Assembly: GCF_000737845.1 (NCBI RefSeq)
Contig: NZ_ATLK01000001.1
Location: 558,001 to 622,000, forward strand
DNA: 64,000 nucleotides
Reading direction: 5' to 3'
Source: Bifidobacterium bombi DSM 19703
GTDB lineage: Bacteria > Actinomycetota > Actinomycetes > Actinomycetales > Bifidobacteriaceae
Both the position numbers and the translations under genes were made by a program. Position 1 is the first letter of the stretch, and each line of letters opens with the position of its first letter. Below the pieces are notes generated by a model. The model was not told the origin of the DNA. It did not search any database and saw only the letters and a program-made list of their open reading frames with translations. Shown in pieces: positions 1 through 10,088 of the stretch.

Positions 1-260
1 ATACTCGGGTTGCCGCGATTCGATGGCAATTCCCATCGCAGCAAGTTTCGCGCGATCCCTTTGGAACTGCTTTGCAAATGCAGCTTTGGCGGCTTGATCG
101 ACAAGTTCTCCATATGAATCCGCATATGCCTTTACTCGTTGCGCAATCTGCCGGGAAGTCAACCATTGGGGAAATGCTGAAGAGAGCACTGCCAACACAT
201 CGAGCTCATGCTTACCCCATTTATCGGAAAACCGCCGCCTTCCGTTGCTTCCTTCTGCCA
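1..260 (-). CDS. WYL-domain (PafC-like) transcriptional regulator, N-terminal part
   Basis: This is the first 86 codons of a minus-strand gene that runs off the left edge. The visible part is a helix-turn-helix region: a segment reading LTSRQIAQRV is followed by a second block ending FQRDRAKLAAMGIAIES. The pattern 'F.RD...L..MGI.IE' is typical of the N-terminus of WYL/PafC-type regulators, in which a DNA-binding domain precedes a ligand-sensing WYL domain. That domain lies outside the window. The ATG at 260 is preceded by GAGGA at short spacing, and an in-frame stop lies just upstream. The family call rests on the N-terminus only. Confidence 0.7.
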
Positions 261-292
261 TCAGTCCTCACGTATCGTTAATGTCGCTACTA

Positions 293-314
293 GTGTGTAC
301 TTTCAAGTTCACAC
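293..314. promoter_or_regulatory. Dyad-symmetric operator-like site upstream of the WYL gene
   Basis: Two 10-base arms, GTGTGTACTT and AAGTTCACAC, are separated by 2 bases and are complementary at 9 of 10 positions. The site lies about 33 bases upstream of the WYL-regulator start. On the minus strand an AT-rich TATAGAAT-like segment sits just upstream of it. Autoregulation is an inference from position. Confidence 0.35.
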
Positions 315-388
315 GTATTCTATATTAGATGCTTTTTGTGGAAAAACACATCATTTTGCACATTTCACATTGTTTTTTCTTTTTTGGC

Positions 389-411
389 GCACAAAACCCA
401 GCATTTTGTGC
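389..411. terminator. Short perfect hairpin downstream of UGPase
   Basis: GCACAAAA and TTTTGTGC form an 8-bp stem around a 7-base loop. The hairpin lies 51 bases past the UGPase stop codon. No U-tract follows on the minus strand, so a role as terminator is only suggested by position. Confidence 0.35.
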
Positions 412-461
412 AGTCCTGTCGGCAACCATATGCCTCGTCAAGAACAGGTGCGCGCTACGCA

Positions 462-1913
462 TCACCATGAGTCAGGCTCTATGCCTTGAGGTCCGACGAA
501 TGACCCCTTCGGCACGTAGCTGGGCTTGCCACGGTCTTCCAACACGGCATCGCCGTAAAACATGACGTTCTCCCCGAACGTCCAATCTCCCTCGACCGTG
601 ACCGACTTTGCGGCTGCCAGAGAAGGTATGGAATAAGGGAAACGGTTGTTGAAATCAGTAATATACGTATAGAAACGAGGGTCAAGACACACCGACGGGA
701 AATCGTAATTGCCATCCTCCATCTCGTACGAATCCGTCAGATGGAAACGATCGGAGCGCATGATGAACAAATCATTCGTGGTCTTCACAGGTAGGAAGCG
801 CATACGGTCTACTTGCACGCATATAGCGTCATCAAAGAACTTTATCGCAGCTCCCATGGCTGTCTCCAGCTGCACCACCTTGGTGGTGGACGGATCGGTA
901 GGGTCCGCAGTCTTATAATTGCGGATCACCGGCAACGGAAGCACGCCTTGGCACTCACTGAGCTTTTCACGTAATGCATCGATCCTGATCCAGACGCTGT
1001 TCGTATTGAAATATGGGTGACGGGAGACGTCCTCCGCATCTTGTTTGTCTTGTTCTGACACCTGAGTCATCTCACGCAAAACAAGACGTCCGGTTTTGAT
1101 ATCACGGACGAAATGACCACCTTTCCGGTCTGCCTCCGTCCTTTTGGCAACCTCGACCATGAACGGCTTGCCTGAATTCTCGAAATACTGGGCAAGCGTC
1201 CTCGAAGGACGGGCCCCAAGATTATCCGAGTTGGAGATGAACAGGTATTCAAAACCTTGATCCAATAACGTATCCAACAGACCTGTCTCCCAAAGCGTTG
1301 AATAGATGTCGCCGTGACCCGGCGGACACCATTCCAACTCGGGGTTATCAGGAAACTCCACCGGCAGACCGCTGGATAAAACAATTTTGGGCTCCTGATG
1401 CTGGATGATCTGCGTAGGGATGGACTTCTGAACAAAGTGATGATTCTTTTTCAAGACGTTCATGGTGTCTTTGGACGTACGGAACGAATTCATGAACGTG
1501 ACCGGCAATGGAACCCCCAGCCGGTCTCTGGCAGTGGTGATCTGTCCTAGGATGATGTCGATGAATCGCATCTGCCGTGCCTTATGACGGCGCACGGGCA
1601 GCAACGACTTCGCGGCCTCAAGCCCCATAGATGTGCCCAGACCACCATTAAGTTTGAGGAACGCTGTTTTTGCGAAGGCGTGCACGGCCTGCTCATGATC
1701 TATGGTCTTGTAAATGTCATGGAAACTCGGAACTCCCTTGAGAGGCTCGATGTCGGATTCACGAATATAGGAAGCAGTCATTCCCCCACACTGGGGTTGC
1801 CTTTTCTTCTCATCCACCCAATCGGTATACAGATTTTCGAACTGCGCAACGGCTACTTCGCTCATACCATGTTCGCGCATCTTTTGCGCAGAGTGTCCGA
1901 ACAGCTTATCCAA
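462..1913 (-). CDS. UTP--glucose-1-phosphate uridylyltransferase (eukaryotic-type UGPase)
   Basis: The enzyme makes UDP-glucose from glucose-1-phosphate and UTP in the cytoplasm. It feeds cell-wall polysaccharide synthesis and, in bifidobacteria, galactose-containing sugar metabolism. The protein carries the UDPGP-family nucleotide-binding loop LNGGLGTSMG at about residues 88-97, followed by FMNSFRTS and CPPGHGDIY motifs. This is the eukaryotic-type fold, not the short bacterial GalU type. I chose the TTG at 1913 because AAGGAG sits 5 bases upstream, giving 483 residues, close to the family's usual size. The frame stays open to 2060, but that extension has no RBS. GTG at 1919 and ATG at 1880 are less likely alternatives. 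Confidence 0.93.
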   Translation of the reverse strand: MDKLFGHSAQKMREHGMSEVAVAQFENLYTDWVDEKKRQPQCGGMTASYIRESDIEPLKGVPSFHDIYKTIDHEQAVHAFAKTAFLKLNGGLGTSMGLEAAKSLLPVRRHKARQMRFIDIILGQITTARDRLGVPLPVTFMNSFRTSKDTMNVLKKNHHFVQKSIPTQIIQHQEPKIVLSSGLPVEFPDNPELEWCPPGHGDIYSTLWETGLLDTLLDQGFEYLFISNSDNLGARPSRTLAQYFENSGKPFMVEVAKRTEADRKGGHFVRDIKTGRLVLREMTQVSEQDKQDAEDVSRHPYFNTNSVWIRIDALREKLSECQGVLPLPVIRNYKTADPTDPSTTKVVQLETAMGAAIKFFDDAICVQVDRMRFLPVKTTNDLFIMRSDRFHLTDSYEMEDGNYDFPSVCLDPRFYTYITDFNNRFPYSIPSLAAAKSVTVEGDWTFGENVMFYGDAVLEDRGKPSYVPKGSFVGPQGIEPDSW

Positions 1914-2306
1914 AACCACTCCTTCATTCAATAGACCTATGCCTACCAGTGTATCCTCATTTTGGCTTTTGCCAAACTCAATGAAGGTGCCGAAGGTCTG
2001 GTTTGAACCTATAGCACGCGTTGTCGGTTCTTTTACCGGAAATGAATGATGGATCAACAACGCTGCTCCGCGCGAATACTTTTCACAAGTCTTAGCGGTT
2101 CAGACGCATTTGTGCGTGAGGAAATGAATCGGCGTAACCTTCCAAGCTCCTTGGTTGCAGTGATCTTCCCATGAAGATAAGTCAGTTCAAGCTTTTGTCT
2201 CGGTTCAAAAGTACCTGTCAATAACATTTCAAAAGACATGCGCCACGCCGAAGATAGCGATAGCCGGTAATTATGGTACACTTCTTTCTTGGTGTTCATC
2301 ACCGTT
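1914..2306. other. Intergenic region between UGPase and tRNA-Pro
   Basis: This stretch must hold the minus-strand UGPase promoter and the plus-strand tRNA promoter. The UGPase reading frame continues into it but without an RBS. I see no other gene. Confidence 0.5.
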
Positions 2307-2380
<74 letters not shown>

Positions 2381-3357
2381 CGAGATAGCAGGGAATCCAA
2401 GGGTGTTTCCCCTGTTTTCTATTTCCTAAATGACGAGGTATCGTATTGGTTTTATGTGCCCGACGGGCTCGTTGCAATCTTACTGTATTACTTTCGTCCA
2501 ACGCCAACACTCCCACTTCTGTCGGTACCTCGCCACACGTCCTATCAGCAGTTGATGGAGCTCGATTTTCCGTGCTCCAGGCAATCTTCATGCCGTCCAC
2601 CGAAATCACACCCTAATTCCCAACGTCTCACTGACATCAGCAGCCTTTCAGGCACCGAGCGCCTGATTCTCTTCTCATTACATCAATCTGGCTCACACTT
2701 GTTCCATTTTCAGCGAAGGCTGTCGTCGGCTTGTGGTGTTCACCGCTCATTGTAATAAGTTGCCATTTACGCTTATGAGCATTGGTCCGACAAAGGCATG
2801 AACATACGATTGATGGTTAAAAGCTCAGATGCCACCCAGTAGATAGTCATGATACGAAGTCGGACGCCCTCATCTGTGAAGCAAGTTCCGGCTGTGTACA
2901 TAAAGAGATCCAACTAGATGAGGATGCCCGAAAAAACCAAAATCAAAGGACTACGAAAGGGAACACTGGCGGGCGAAGTCGTTGAATTCGAGTGCCCTCA
3001 AGAACATTTTCCCAAACGGGTATTGTTTTCATCCGAGAAGCAATCGAATATACGAACAGGTGACAAGATGAAGGAATCAAACCGAACGTTCTCGGACTTC
3101 TCTCGCTGTCCTCGGTACCATTCGTTCTGGAATTCTTTGCACAACAACTGAAGACTTCGAACTTGGTCCCACACTCACCCCAAGTATTTCGAAGTATGTT
3201 CGAAAAGGCTCCTTTCTGTTTTTTATAAACGTATTTTCACCTAAGCTGACGGCTGTAACCTCTCTCCTAGGACATTATTGAGGCTATCCGACCAACTCTT
3301 TTACCGTGCGCAAACGTCAGGATAAAACCATCTTGGTGTTACCCTGCGCCTTGTACG
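2381..3357. other. About 1 kb without a convincing gene
   Basis: Only short open frames occur here, including a 77-codon plus-strand frame at 2918-3151 and an 87-codon minus-strand frame that reads into the tRNA. Neither has a credible RBS or a recognisable product. I see no transposase, integrase or direct repeat of the tRNA end. It may be decayed accessory DNA. Confidence 0.5.
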
Positions 3358-3409
3358 AATCGGCTCCTTTGAGGGTGCGTAAGCCGTGCCATACTCAAAG
3401 AAGCCGATT
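3358..3409. terminator. Long hairpin downstream of cmk-der
   Basis: The arms AATCGGCTCCTTTGAG and CTCAAAGAAGCCGATT pair over 16 positions with one mismatch, around a 20-base loop. The hairpin lies 27 bases beyond the cmk-der stop codon. There is no U-tract on either side. I infer a transcription terminator of the kind lacking a U-tail. Confidence 0.6.
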
Positions 3410-3435
3410 ACATCTCATTGGCCTAATTGTAGGTC

Positions 3436-5574
3436 TCATTTGCCTTTGGTCTTGCGCTCGCGAATGTTCACTGAAATCTGAATAGGCGTACCTTCGAAGC
3501 CGAATTCCTCGCGAATCTGGCGTTCCAGGTAGCGTCGGTACCCATGCTCCAGAAATCCGGTAGCGAAGACAACGAACCTCGGAGGCCTCGTCGAAGCCTG
3601 TGTGGCGAACAGGATACGCGGCTGTTTCCCACCGCGCAAGGGGTGCGGGTGGGCGGCCTGAACCTTGCCGAGGAACGCGTTGAGCTTCCCCGTGGGGATG
3701 CGTTTATCCCAGGAGGTCAGAGCCTCACGCATGGCACGTGCCAAACGGTTCGTATGCCAACCGCTTTTCGCGGAGAGATTGACGCGTTGCGCCCAAGTGA
3801 CTTGGTCGAACTCGGTCTTCCACAGCCGTTCCATCCGCTGCCGGTCGAAGTCGTCCATGAGGTCCCACTTATTGAACACCAACACCATGGCTCGGCCTGC
3901 ATCCACCGCCTGACTCATGACCTTCAGATCCTGATCGGAAATCGGCTGCGAAGCGTCGAACAACACCAACGCCAGTTCGGAACGCTCTATCGCCGCTTGC
4001 GTACGCAGCGAAGAATAGTATTCGGCTCCCGAAAGCTTGTGCTGACGCCGTTTTATTCCCGCGGTGTCGATGAACAGCCAATCCTGACCGTCCAAAGTGA
4101 CGACTTCATCGACGGGATCGCGGGTGGTACCCGCCAAATCATCCACTACTGAACGTTCCTGATGGGCAAGTTGGTTGAGCAGCGAGGACTTGCCTACGTT
4201 GGGTCGTCCCACCAAAGCGATGCGACGCAAATTCGAAGGCGTGAGGAATCCGGACATCTTTTTCGCCTGAGCCAGGGTTTTGATTGCGACATCCAGCAGC
4301 TCACCGATGCCACGTCCATGCATTGCGGATATACCATATGGCTCGCCAAGACCCAATTTCCAAAAATCCGCTGTTAGGTATTCTTCGGAAGAGCCATCGA
4401 TCTTGTTTACGGCAAGAATGATTGGCTTTCCTGATTGCCGAAGCATGGACACCATGCGGGAATCGGTATTGGTGACGCCCACTTGCGCATCCACCACAAG
4501 TACGACGGCATCAGCGAGTCCCACTGCGATTTGAGCCTGGGAGGCTATCGCCGAATCCATGCCTTCGACGCCGGTCTCCCAACCGCCGGTATCCACCAGC
4601 TTGAAATGAGTGCCGGACCATTCGGCATCATAACTGACCCTGTCTCGTGTGACGCCTGGAGTGTCTTCCACAACGGCCACACGTCGTCCAAGAATTCTGT
4701 TTACCAGTGTTGACTTGCCTACGTTGGGTCGTCCCACCACGGCGAGCACTCCAACGACCGTTTTCGCGTCGTGCCCTTCACCATCATCGACGGTCCTGGC
4801 AACCAGGGCACGGTCTGATTCGTCAAGCTCGTAATCCTCGAGGTTCGCGGCGTAACGCTCATATTCCCGGGCTTCTATGGCATCGTCGACGAGCTCGATA
4901 AGTCTGTCCAAAGTCTGTTCGAACGTAAGATCGGAATTATCGAGTGTCGTTACTCCTGGTGCTGCATCAAGGAAATTCGTCGTTCCTGAGTCCGCCTTAT
5001 CGCGTGCGGAGACATCCTCCGAACCCACGACCCCTCGGGAAATGGAAGACTGCCCGGATCGACGTGCCTGGCGAACTTCGGGTCTGGCTGTGAGCAGGAC
5101 ACGCACCTCGGCCTCTGGCTCAACAACGGTCGTGATATCTCTGCCTTCAGCGACAACGCCTGCACCTTGAGAAAACGAATCCTCTCCTGCCTCGCCGTCG
5201 ATGTACGCCCGTTGTGCGGCGATGAGCAGATGACGCACGGGAATGACGTTGGACACCTTGGAGACATGCAACGAGACATCCGCATCACGTATCGCATCAC
5301 CGATCTCGTTTCCATTGACACGGACATACGGTCGATCCGGATCAAGACCGATATCGAAATGCCCGTCGGTGAACAAATCGGCGACGCATTGCGTCACTAT
5401 GCGCTCATCGACCGAATCTGCATCCAAATCGATGCCTTGCTGCAAACACCACCAAGCGGCTGCGCGATACATTGCACCTGTGTCGAGATAAGCATAACCG
5501 AAATATTTCGCCAACGCCTTTGACGTAGAAGACTTACCGACACCCGCCGGCCCGTCTATTGCCACACGGATCAC
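3436..5574 (-). CDS. cmk-der: Cytidylate kinase fused to GTPase Der (EngA)
   Basis: This 712-residue protein joins two enzymes. Residues 1-240 are cytidylate kinase, which phosphorylates CMP and dCMP; the P-loop GPAGVGKSS is at 8-16. Residues 270-712 are Der, the double GTPase needed for 50S ribosome assembly. Its two G domains show GRPNVGKS at 281-288 and 456-463, NKID at 390-393 and NKWD at 568-571. A KH-like C-terminal domain follows from about 630. The fusion is known in bifidobacteria. It shares a 4-base overlap with the upstream pseudouridine synthase, so the two are very likely co-transcribed. All key loops are intact. Confidence 0.97.
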   Translation of the reverse strand: MIRVAIDGPAGVGKSSTSKALAKYFGYAYLDTGAMYRAAAWWCLQQGIDLDADSVDERIVTQCVADLFTDGHFDIGLDPDRPYVRVNGNEIGDAIRDADVSLHVSKVSNVIPVRHLLIAAQRAYIDGEAGEDSFSQGAGVVAEGRDITTVVEPEAEVRVLLTARPEVRQARRSGQSSISRGVVGSEDVSARDKADSGTTNFLDAAPGVTTLDNSDLTFEQTLDRLIELVDDAIEAREYERYAANLEDYELDESDRALVARTVDDGEGHDAKTVVGVLAVVGRPNVGKSTLVNRILGRRVAVVEDTPGVTRDRVSYDAEWSGTHFKLVDTGGWETGVEGMDSAIASQAQIAVGLADAVVLVVDAQVGVTNTDSRMVSMLRQSGKPIILAVNKIDGSSEEYLTADFWKLGLGEPYGISAMHGRGIGELLDVAIKTLAQAKKMSGFLTPSNLRRIALVGRPNVGKSSLLNQLAHQERSVVDDLAGTTRDPVDEVVTLDGQDWLFIDTAGIKRRQHKLSGAEYYSSLRTQAAIERSELALVLFDASQPISDQDLKVMSQAVDAGRAMVLVFNKWDLMDDFDRQRMERLWKTEFDQVTWAQRVNLSAKSGWHTNRLARAMREALTSWDKRIPTGKLNAFLGKVQAAHPHPLRGGKQPRILFATQASTRPPRFVVFATGFLEHGYRRYLERQIREEFGFEGTPIQISVNIRERKTKGK

Positions 5575-6353
5575 AGACCAACCTCCTTTGAAAGCGCGGT
5601 GAGCTCGGCTTGGGAAAGCATACGATAGGAACCGGGCTTAAGTTCACCTAACTTGATCGGACCTATCTGCGTGCGCACCAATCTACGTACCGGATATCCG
5701 ATGGCACCGAAGATACGGCGCACAATCCTGTTCTTGCCCGAGTGCAACACCACTTTCACCATGGTGGAATCCCTATTCGAATCCATGATGGCACAGTGGT
5801 CGAGACGAATCAGGCCATCGTCCAGGTTCACACCTTGCGTGACGAGCCTGCGGCATACGTTGCCCCCGATCTTCCCTTCCAATGTTGCTATATAGGTTTT
5901 CTCCACCTCGTATTTCGGATGCATGACGTGCTGACTGAGTTCACCATCATCCGTCATGAGAATCAGCCCTTCGGAATCATAATCCAAACGGCCCATGTGG
6001 AAGATGTGCTCATATCTGTCACCGACAATGTCACGCAGAGTATAACGCCCTTTCGGGTCGTCCATGGTCGAAAGGACCTTCTTCGGCTTGTTGAGTGCCA
6101 AAGTCACATGCCTTCCGCTGATGTGTATCCGTGAGCCATCCACACGAATCTGCTGTTTGTCCGGGTTCGCTCTTGCCCCCAACTGCGTGACCAACTCCCC
6201 ATCGACCTCAACCCGGCCGGAAGTAATGATTTCCTCGCATTTTCTTCGCGATCCGAACCCCGCCTGAGCCAGAAGCTTCTGAAGTCGGACACCTTGATCA
6301 TTATGATTATCTGGATTATGCGCTTTTTCCGCGCGTGAATATACGTTTGGCAT
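5571..6353 (-). CDS. RsuA/RluB-family rRNA pseudouridine synthase
   Basis: The protein has 260 residues. An S4 RNA-binding domain spans about residues 22-80 and begins [19 protein letters not shown]. The catalytic domain carries [12 protein letters not shown], whose Asp124 is the expected nucleophile for uridine isomerisation. The family modifies large or small subunit rRNA, and the RluB branch fits best because of the KYEVEKTY motif. The stop codon overlaps the cmk-der start by 4 bases. The first 20 residues are polar and not conserved in the family as I know it, so a slightly later start is possible. Confidence 0.93.
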   Translation of the reverse strand: MPNVYSRAEKAHNPDNHNDQGVRLQKLLAQAGFGSRRKCEEIITSGRVEVDGELVTQLGARANPDKQQIRVDGSRIHISGRHVTLALNKPKKVLSTMDDPKGRYTLRDIVGDRYEHIFHMGRLDYDSEGLILMTDDGELSQHVMHPKYEVEKTYIATLEGKIGGNVCRRLVTQGVNLDDGLIRLDHCAIMDSNRDSTMVKVVLHSGKNRIVRRIFGAIGYPVRRLVRTQIGPIKLGELKPGSYRMLSQAELTALSKEVGL

Positions 6354-6600
6354 CGTTCTCCCAACGTGGCCTGGCGACTCCCGACCGGAGCCGCGTTCTG
6401 AACATACTCAACCCCTTGCTATAGACAAGGAGGACACCAAGGATAACGATAAGCCAATGGGCGATGGCCGCGACGAAGCTCCTCGGACGTACCTGATACA
6501 CAATACACTATTACATGCCCAGTGATATCATAGTATTCGTCTGTGTTGCCGTTTCAAAGATATTAGACGCAGTACATCACGAATGGAAGGCATGAGTAAC

Positions 6601-7605
6601 ATGAATATAATCAATACTGATTCCGATGAGGCCACGACACGATCGTATGTGGTCCATCTCATCGCCGCTTTCGGTGCCGAACTTGTCGGAACCTTTTTGA
6701 TTTGTGCAGCGAGCTACATCGTTTCCAGTCTCAGTTCCGCTCTTTATGGCACGAGCATGTTGCTAATACTGCTTTCAACCGCGGTCGCATACGCCGCCAT
6801 GACTCTGTTGTTCGGTAGGATTTCCGGAGGCCAATTCAATCCCGCGATCACCATCGCCGCGGCACTGACAGGTAAGACCAGCATCATTGAGGGAATTTGC
6901 GATATCATAGCTCAGATCATTGGTGCCATTGCCTCCGGTGCACTCGTGACGATGATTATTCCTCGTTCAAGCAAGGCAACCGCCATGATTTGGTTCAGCG
7001 GCACTGTAAACGGGTTCGATAAGGCATCCATTTCAAGTACTCAAATCTCTCATGTGGGAATCTCCTTCAACATTTGGTTCGCGTTCGCCGTCGAAGTACT
7101 GGCGACCCTGGTTATCGTGGCGATGGCCATGCGCACTATGAACGAACCGGACATCACGCCTGTGGCTCATGCGGCGGGAATGGGCTTTGCCTATGCAGTC
7201 GGTGTCGCCATGACTTATCCGATTACCGCCTCCGCCCTCAACCCGGCGCGCGCCACAGGCATCGCAATCTTCCTTCACAAAGAGAACATGGCCGCAGACC
7301 CACTGAAGCAAGTCTGGCTGTTTTGGGTCGCTTCGATTCTTGCCGCCGCTGTCGTATCCATCGTGATCATTGTGTTTCAAATGCTGCAACCACATGCTTC
7401 TCAAGACAATATCCAAAATGCCAATGACGACTTTCAATCATCGGAAACGTCCGATGTCCTCGAGGCCTTTCCGCAAGCCGGAATGTTGAGGACAGCACAC
7501 TTAGTCAACGCTCCCGGTGAGAACGAGGACGGCACAGGAATCGGGAAAGGTGCAGATGTCAACGGCAATTCCAGCATAGATCAGGATAAGGGATCGACCA
7601 TCTAA
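6601..7605 (+). CDS. MIP-family aquaporin/glycerol facilitator
   Basis: This is an integral membrane channel for water or small neutral solutes. Both MIP signature loops are present: GGQFNPA (NPA at about 80-82) and SALNPAR (NPA at about 214-216), within six hydrophobic segments. I chose the ATG at 6601 because GGAAGG lies about 10 bases upstream. ATGs at 6583 and 6592 are in frame but poorly spaced. After the last membrane segment there is an unusual acidic, hydrophilic tail of about 70 residues. The gene stands alone and ends at a strong shared terminator. Substrate cannot be decided by eye. Confidence 0.9.
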   Translation: MNIINTDSDEATTRSYVVHLIAAFGAELVGTFLICAASYIVSSLSSALYGTSMLLILLSTAVAYAAMTLLFGRISGGQFNPAITIAAALTGKTSIIEGICDIIAQIIGAIASGALVTMIIPRSSKATAMIWFSGTVNGFDKASISSTQISHVGISFNIWFAFAVEVLATLVIVAMAMRTMNEPDITPVAHAAGMGFAYAVGVAMTYPITASALNPARATGIAIFLHKENMAADPLKQVWLFWVASILAAAVVSIVIIVFQMLQPHASQDNIQNANDDFQSSETSDVLEAFPQAGMLRTAHLVNAPGENEDGTGIGKGADVNGNSSIDQDKGSTI

Positions 7606-7663
7606 ATCTATTTCGTTCGTGGCCTATTGAAATTCTCTCGTAAGAAAGAAAACCGTAAACCAT

Positions 7664-7712
7664 GACAAAAAAAGCGGCAGTGGTTATTTGTGCCCACTGC
7701 CGCTTTTTTGTC
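7664..7712. terminator. Bidirectional intrinsic terminator
   Basis: An A-tract followed by GCGGCAGTGG pairs with CCACTGCCGC followed by a T-tract. The stem is about 19 bp and has U-tracts on both strands. It lies between the convergent aquaporin and TRIC-type genes and can serve both. Confidence 0.92.
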
Positions 7713-7736
7713 ATAAAGCACACTCAGATGACACCA

Positions 7737-8432
7737 TCACAGACTATCCCAGTCATTCCTTCTTGTCGATAACGTTCTGGTTCGCTTTAGAGCGACCGGA
7801 ACCTTCCAGTCGAATTTGACCGAGGCCATTCGGAACAGTACGACAAGGAACACAATCACCAAATCCAAAGCAACTTCCCATGAAAAGTCAATGTCGTGCT
7901 TCATATAAGCTCGCGTGACAAAAACGGAAAGCATACTGGCAATGGCTGAGAGCAGGGCGTACCAATGCCGGTCGCCAACGATTGCCGGAACCGCATTCAA
8001 GAGCACGTCACGGATAAGTCCCCCGCCCAAAGCTGTGGCAAGCCCCATGAAGCATGCGGTCATTCCTGAAGCTCCATACATCAAGGCTTTTTGCGTGCCA
8101 TTGACACTGTACAATCCAAGAGCCAAAGCATCCAATGTCAGCATCGTCCATTTCATTTGATTGGCCTCAGGATAGATCACGGCCACTGCCAGACCAGCCA
8201 CGATGCAGGTAACGACGAGACCCTTGTTGGAAACACCCACAGGAGGCACAACGCCAAGCAGGACATCGCGTATGAGGCCTCCGCCCAAGCCTGTTAGCCA
8301 TACGGTAAGCATGATCGCAATGAAATCATAACCACGTTTGACCGCTGAAAGTCCGCCCAACAACCCGCAGCAGAATGTGGCGACATATTCGACGCCCCAA
8401 AAGAAGACATTGCTCTCAAGTGCCAATTGCAT
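7737..8432 (-). CDS. TRIC-type (UPF0126/YadS) cation channel family membrane protein
   Basis: The protein has 231 residues and about seven hydrophobic segments. It contains the duplicated signature of this family: GLGGGLIRDVLLGVVPP in the first half and ALGGGLIRDVLLNAVPAI in the second. Family members form trimeric cation channels, and some bacterial relatives have been linked to small-molecule uptake. The ATG at 8432 has GGAG 6 bases upstream. A longer frame from 8468 lacks an RBS. It is monocistronic by position. The cargo is not known. Confidence 0.9.
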   Translation of the reverse strand: MQLALESNVFFWGVEYVATFCCGLLGGLSAVKRGYDFIAIMLTVWLTGLGGGLIRDVLLGVVPPVGVSNKGLVVTCIVAGLAVAVIYPEANQMKWTMLTLDALALGLYSVNGTQKALMYGASGMTACFMGLATALGGGLIRDVLLNAVPAIVGDRHWYALLSAIASMLSVFVTRAYMKHDIDFSWEVALDLVIVFLVVLFRMASVKFDWKVPVALKRTRTLSTRRNDWDSL

Positions 8433-8604
8433 AATAACTCCGTCAGAAACCGCACATACAGTTCTCATTGTTGAGCTAGCCTGAGACAGGGAAACGCCTG
8501 TAAGAAAGAAACAACGGCGCTTGGATGATATCCGGAAGACACCTAAGGACCAACGTCATACAACTCACGTAGATTCATCACCGGCGGTGATGCACATACG
8601 ACAA

Positions 8605-8641
8605 CGGTCGAGACGATGGATTTCAGCCATTGTCTCGACCG
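8605..8641. terminator. Hairpin downstream of ilvE
   Basis: CGGTCGAGACGATGG pairs with CCATTGTCTCGACCG (15 bp, one mismatch) around a 7-base loop, 19 bases after the ilvE stop. The minus-strand tail reads TTGTCGT, only weakly U-rich. Confidence 0.65.
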
Positions 8642-8659
8642 AAGGAAAGCAGGGTAAAT

Positions 8660-9799
8660 TCAGTCTGAATTCTCACAGACCTTCCACATCCAATCGTGTG
8701 TGTCCTCCACTTCACCCAGTTGGATAGCTAAAAGCTCATCTCGCAATTGCACGGTGAGCTTACCTGACTCTCCGTTACCTACGGTAACGTCAAAGTTTTC
8801 GGACTTGAAACGTCCGATAGGCGTGATAATGGCTGCGGTTCCGCAGGCGAAGACCTCGGTTACCTCACCAGAGCGAATGTCGTTAAGCAGGTCTTCAAGC
8901 TTAATCATGGTCTCAATCACATCACGACCCTGATCATAGGCAAGTTGTATGAGCGAACGGCGAGTGACACCCGGAAGGATGGTACCCGTCAGCGACGGCG
9001 TTTCGAGATGCCCATCCTTGTGAACCGTGAACATGTTCATGCCGCCTAGCTCCTCAAGGTACGTTTTGGATGCGGCATCAACGAAGCATACCTGGTCACA
9101 GCCCTGGGCTTTGCCCCGATATTCACCAAGCAATGAAGCAGCATAATTGCCTCCGCACTTCGCGAAACCAGTGCCACCGGGACCAGTGCGGAACCATTTG
9201 TCCTCAACCCAGATGCTTACCGGCCTTACACCGCCAGGGAAGTACGGGCCCGAAGGTGAGGCTATGACGCAATAGTCCACGGTGTCAGGCGCTCTCACTC
9301 CCAGAAAGGCCTCAGACGCGAACATGAAAGGTCGGATGTAAAGGGTGTATTCACGTCGTTCGGGAACCCAGTCGACATCCTGCTTGATGAGCGCAGCGAC
9401 CGAACCTAGAAAATCATCTGTTGAAAGCTCAGGCAGGTACATCCTCTTGGCAGAATTCGCAAAACGCTCGGCATTGGCATCGGGTCTGAACATCCAAGTG
9501 CTGCCATCCGCATGACGGTACGCCTTGAGACCTTCGAAGCACTCCTGCGCGTAATGCAGCACGGATGCGCCGGGATTCATGGCAATGGGACCGAACGGCA
9601 CGATTCGGCGGTCAGACCAACCCTCTTCTTTCTTCCAAACCATCTTTGCCATTGAATCTGAAAACACCTGTCCGAACGACGGTTTGTCAATCAGCTTCCT
9701 ACGCTTGTCCACTGCCACGGGATCCGCATTTGGTTCCACGCGGAACATCTCGGCCAACTCATTTAACGCCGTTGGATCATGATGTGATCGCTCTGCCAT
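8660..9799 (-). CDS. ilvE: Branched-chain amino acid aminotransferase
   Basis: This PLP enzyme carries out the last step of leucine, isoleucine and valine synthesis, exchanging the amino group with glutamate. The 379-residue protein is of the longer class IV type. It has the substrate and PLP segments HYAQECFEGLKAYR and FAKCGGNYAASLLGE, with the Schiff-base lysine near residue 214, and the C-terminal CGTAAIITPIG motif. The ATG at 9799 lies 8 bases after GAGG. An ATG at 9805 in the same frame is too close to it. The gene appears monocistronic, with an inverted repeat in its upstream region. Confidence 0.95.
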   Translation of the reverse strand: MAERSHHDPTALNELAEMFRVEPNADPVAVDKRRKLIDKPSFGQVFSDSMAKMVWKKEEGWSDRRIVPFGPIAMNPGASVLHYAQECFEGLKAYRHADGSTWMFRPDANAERFANSAKRMYLPELSTDDFLGSVAALIKQDVDWVPERREYTLYIRPFMFASEAFLGVRAPDTVDYCVIASPSGPYFPGGVRPVSIWVEDKWFRTGPGGTGFAKCGGNYAASLLGEYRGKAQGCDQVCFVDAASKTYLEELGGMNMFTVHKDGHLETPSLTGTILPGVTRRSLIQLAYDQGRDVIETMIKLEDLLNDIRSGEVTEVFACGTAAIITPIGRFKSENFDVTVGNGESGKLTVQLRDELLAIQLGEVEDTHDWMWKVCENSD

Positions 9800-9851
9800 G
9801 TTCATTACCTCACTTAAGCCGTTTCAGGGCTGTTCCGAAACTTCAACGTAT

Positions 9852-9886
9852 GATAACGTAGTTTGGAACTACTGTCGCACGTTATC
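9852..9886. promoter_or_regulatory. Inverted repeat in the ilvE upstream region
   Basis: GATAACGT and ACGTTATC are perfect 8-base complements separated by 19 bases. Inside lies a second complementary pair, GTAGT and ACTAC. The site is 53 to 87 bases upstream of the ilvE start. It could be an operator or a hairpin in the leader RNA. I recognise no known riboswitch or T-box element. Confidence 0.4.
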
Positions 9887-10088
9887 GCCTTCCATACTGG
9901 GAAACGTTCACGATGTGAAAAAGTCCGACATGACTGCCGGTATCGAAAATGCTATGATGTCCAACTTCAAACCAAACGACCGGACATCCACCCATGTTTC
10001 ACCGAATCATTGAGTTGGTGCATGGAAAGACAACCGGCCGTTTCACTGCAGCCGAATCGCGTCGAGCGCCTCGGCCTGACAAAGCGAG

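Noticed and set aside
6316-6501. 61-codon minus-strand frame with a hydrophobic stretch before the pseudouridine synthase
   Set aside because: GTG start without RBS, overlaps the next gene, and no family recognised. It could still be a tiny membrane protein.
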